A DNA stretch of 64,000 bases from Sulfurimonas sp. HSL-1716 (GTDB lineage Bacteria; Campylobacterota; Campylobacteria; Campylobacterales; Sulfurimonadaceae): NCBI RefSeq assembly GCF_039645975.1, contig NZ_CP147918.1, positions 1,612,001-1,676,000 on the forward strand. Reading direction: 5' to 3'. Both the position numbers and the translations under genes were made by a program. The notes under the pieces are model-generated. The model was not told the DNA's origin and made no database searches. It was given only the letters and a program-made list of their open reading frames with translations. Within the stretch, counting starts at the first letter, position 1. Every line of letters begins with the position of its first letter. This document shows positions 63,092-64,000 of this stretch, one piece after another.

Positions 63092-63271
63092 ATGGAACTA
63101 AAGATACAAAAGCTGCAGCAGCGCCTTGTAAAGTACTACTTTATAGCGCAGGAAAATGTATGTATTATCATAGATGAAGAGTATGATTTCATTGAAAACT
63201 GCTTTACGGACGCCAACATGAACGTAGAAGATGTGGCAAAAGCGCTCATCGATATCTATATGGTGGCGTAA
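63092..63271 (+). CDS. Small acidic orphan protein (59 residues)
   Basis: A complete small gene with ATG 63092, a strong GAGGTG ribosome-binding site and TAA at 63269-63271, only 2 bases before the acyltransferase ATG. The product (starting MELKIQKLQQRLVKYY, ending ALIDIYMVA) is acidic and mostly helical, with two cysteines and no membrane segment. I know no family. Its tight spacing to the next gene argues that it is translated. Confidence 0.65.
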   Translation: MELKIQKLQQRLVKYYFIAQENVCIIIDEEYDFIENCFTDANMNVEDVAKALIDIYMVA

Positions 63272-63273
63272 CT

Positions 63274-64000
63274 ATGCAGGTATCGGTAGAGAATTATTTA
63301 CAACACAACTACAGCGGCTACAACAAGCTTCCCTCTCTTTTAAAAAACTTATCGTCTGCCATTTTGAAAAAGCTTTTCCATGAGAACGAGATAAACAGCT
63401 TTTTGGCAAAAAACCGTCACAAAGACTCTTTCGGTTTCGTCGAAGCTGTTTTGGATCATTTCAATGTCGATATAACCATCCATAAAAACCAGCTGCAGCG
63501 CATACCCTCTTACGGAAGATGTGTCGTTATCGCGAACCATCCGCTGGGAGCGCTCGATGCACTTGCTCTTTTATACGTATTAAAGGACGTAAGAAAAGAT
63601 ATCAAGATCGTCGCAACAACCTTTTTGGCTTCTATCGAAAATCTCGGCGAACTCATCATCCCCGTCGACAACATACGCGGAAAGATGGAAAAGAGTTCTC
63701 TTGAGAAGATGTATGACGCTCTGAAAAAAGAGCAGCTCATCATAGTGTTTCCCTCAGGCGAAGTAAGCCGCGCACGCGTAAACGGCATCAAAGACACGAA
63801 ATGGAGAAGCGGATTTTTGCGTATCGCTTCAAAGATGCAGGCCCCTATCCTGCCTATCTATATCAATGCCAAAAACAGCAAGTTTTTCTACACCCTTTCA
63901 AGCCTGAACAAATCTCTGGCAACCATCACTCTTCCAAACGAGATGTTCAAGTTCTACGGGAAAAAGATAGAGTTCAAGATAGGAAAATCGATCCCTTACG
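63274..64000 (+). CDS. Lysophospholipid acyltransferase-like protein, 3' end outside window
   Basis: 242 residues are visible and the frame is open at the window edge. The acyltransferase motif NHPLGALDAL (His-x4-Asp) lies near residue 89, VFPSGEVSRARVNG (substrate motif III) near 167 and APILPIYI (motif IV) near 190. It belongs to the PlsC / hemolysin-like / ornithine-lipid acyltransferase group. The likely job is transfer of an acyl chain to a lyso-lipid at the inner membrane. It starts at ATG 63274, coupled to the 59-residue gene. Confidence 0.85.
   Translation, partial: MQVSVENYLQHNYSGYNKLPSLLKNLSSAILKKLFHENEINSFLAKNRHKDSFGFVEAVLDHFNVDITIHKNQLQRIPSYGRCVVIANHPLGALDALALLYVLKDVRKDIKIVATTFLASIENLGELIIPVDNIRGKMEKSSLEKMYDALKKEQLIIVFPSGEVSRARVNGIKDTKWRSGFLRIASKMQAPILPIYINAKNSKFFYTLSSLNKSLATITLPNEMFKFYGKKIEFKIGKSIPY

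Overview
The window looks like chromosome of a Campylobacterota (epsilonproteobacterial) organism, most like the Sulfurimonas group. This rests on protein families and gene order: rpsO / Rrf2 regulator / flhA, amiC / nitronate-monooxygenase-like / tyrS / spoT / rpoZ / pyrH, and fabZ / lpxA / clpX / mreB / mreC / carB are arrangements I remember from Campylobacter and relatives. An UPF0323 lipoprotein next to a glutathionylspermidine-synthase-like gene points the same way. The assignment is from memory, not from a search. Coding density is high, TTG starts are frequent and many neighbours overlap by 1-20 bases.

Layout. 1-6300: 3' part of valS, a SulP anion transporter, and a leftward pair of flgH plus a secreted transglutaminase-like protein behind a recognisable sigma-54 promoter. 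6330-7727: yqeY, then a short accessory-looking patch with a perfect palindrome, an AT-rich orphan membrane gene and copy A of a structured dispersed repeat. 7728-10837: leftward operon trmN6-like, cysteine-cluster protein, TPR lipoprotein, trpC. 10889-15782: kdsB, rpsO (opposite strand), Rrf2 regulator, flhA and a DHH phosphoesterase. 15779-22610: leftward housekeeping operon pyrH, rpoZ, spoT, tyrS, NMO-like, amiC. 22740-25706: M3 oligopeptidase and a secreted EEP-family nuclease/phosphatase. 25707-31641: repeat copy B and a complete leftward rRNA operon (16S, tRNA-Ala, 23S, 5S) with a consensus promoter and processing stems. 31724-34918: DbpA-like helicase, an orphan protein, pyrF and a protein-tyrosine-phosphatase-like protein.

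35012-44818 is an acetate-utilisation region read leftward: a sensor kinase/response regulator pair, an outer-membrane porin, a DUF485 protein, ActP, a cNMP/CBS/DUF294 signalling protein, a DnaQ-like exonuclease and Acs. 44910-47800 holds a cyclophilin, a zinc-ribbon-like small protein, a SPOR-like tail-anchored protein and QueH. 47852-52859 is fabZ-lpxA-clpX-mreBC-ompV (lipid A, proteolysis, cell shape). 53009-63033 runs from carB through a small Sua5/YrdC-like protein, a membrane protein, the UPF0323 lipoprotein and its ATP-grasp partner, a thioredoxin-like protein and three Bat genes. The window ends in a 59-aa orphan and the start of an acyltransferase.

The observations most worth following are: (1) the dispersed structured repeat whose two copies carry a hairpin with compensatory stem changes; (2) the ATP-grasp ligase beside a lipoprotein ending in Gly-Gly, a possible protein-modification pair; (3) the sigma-54 promoter placing a transglutaminase-like protein under flagellar control; (4) a DbpA-type helicase directly upstream of the rRNA operon with no visible terminator. 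I saw no CRISPR array, prophage, transposase or integrase.
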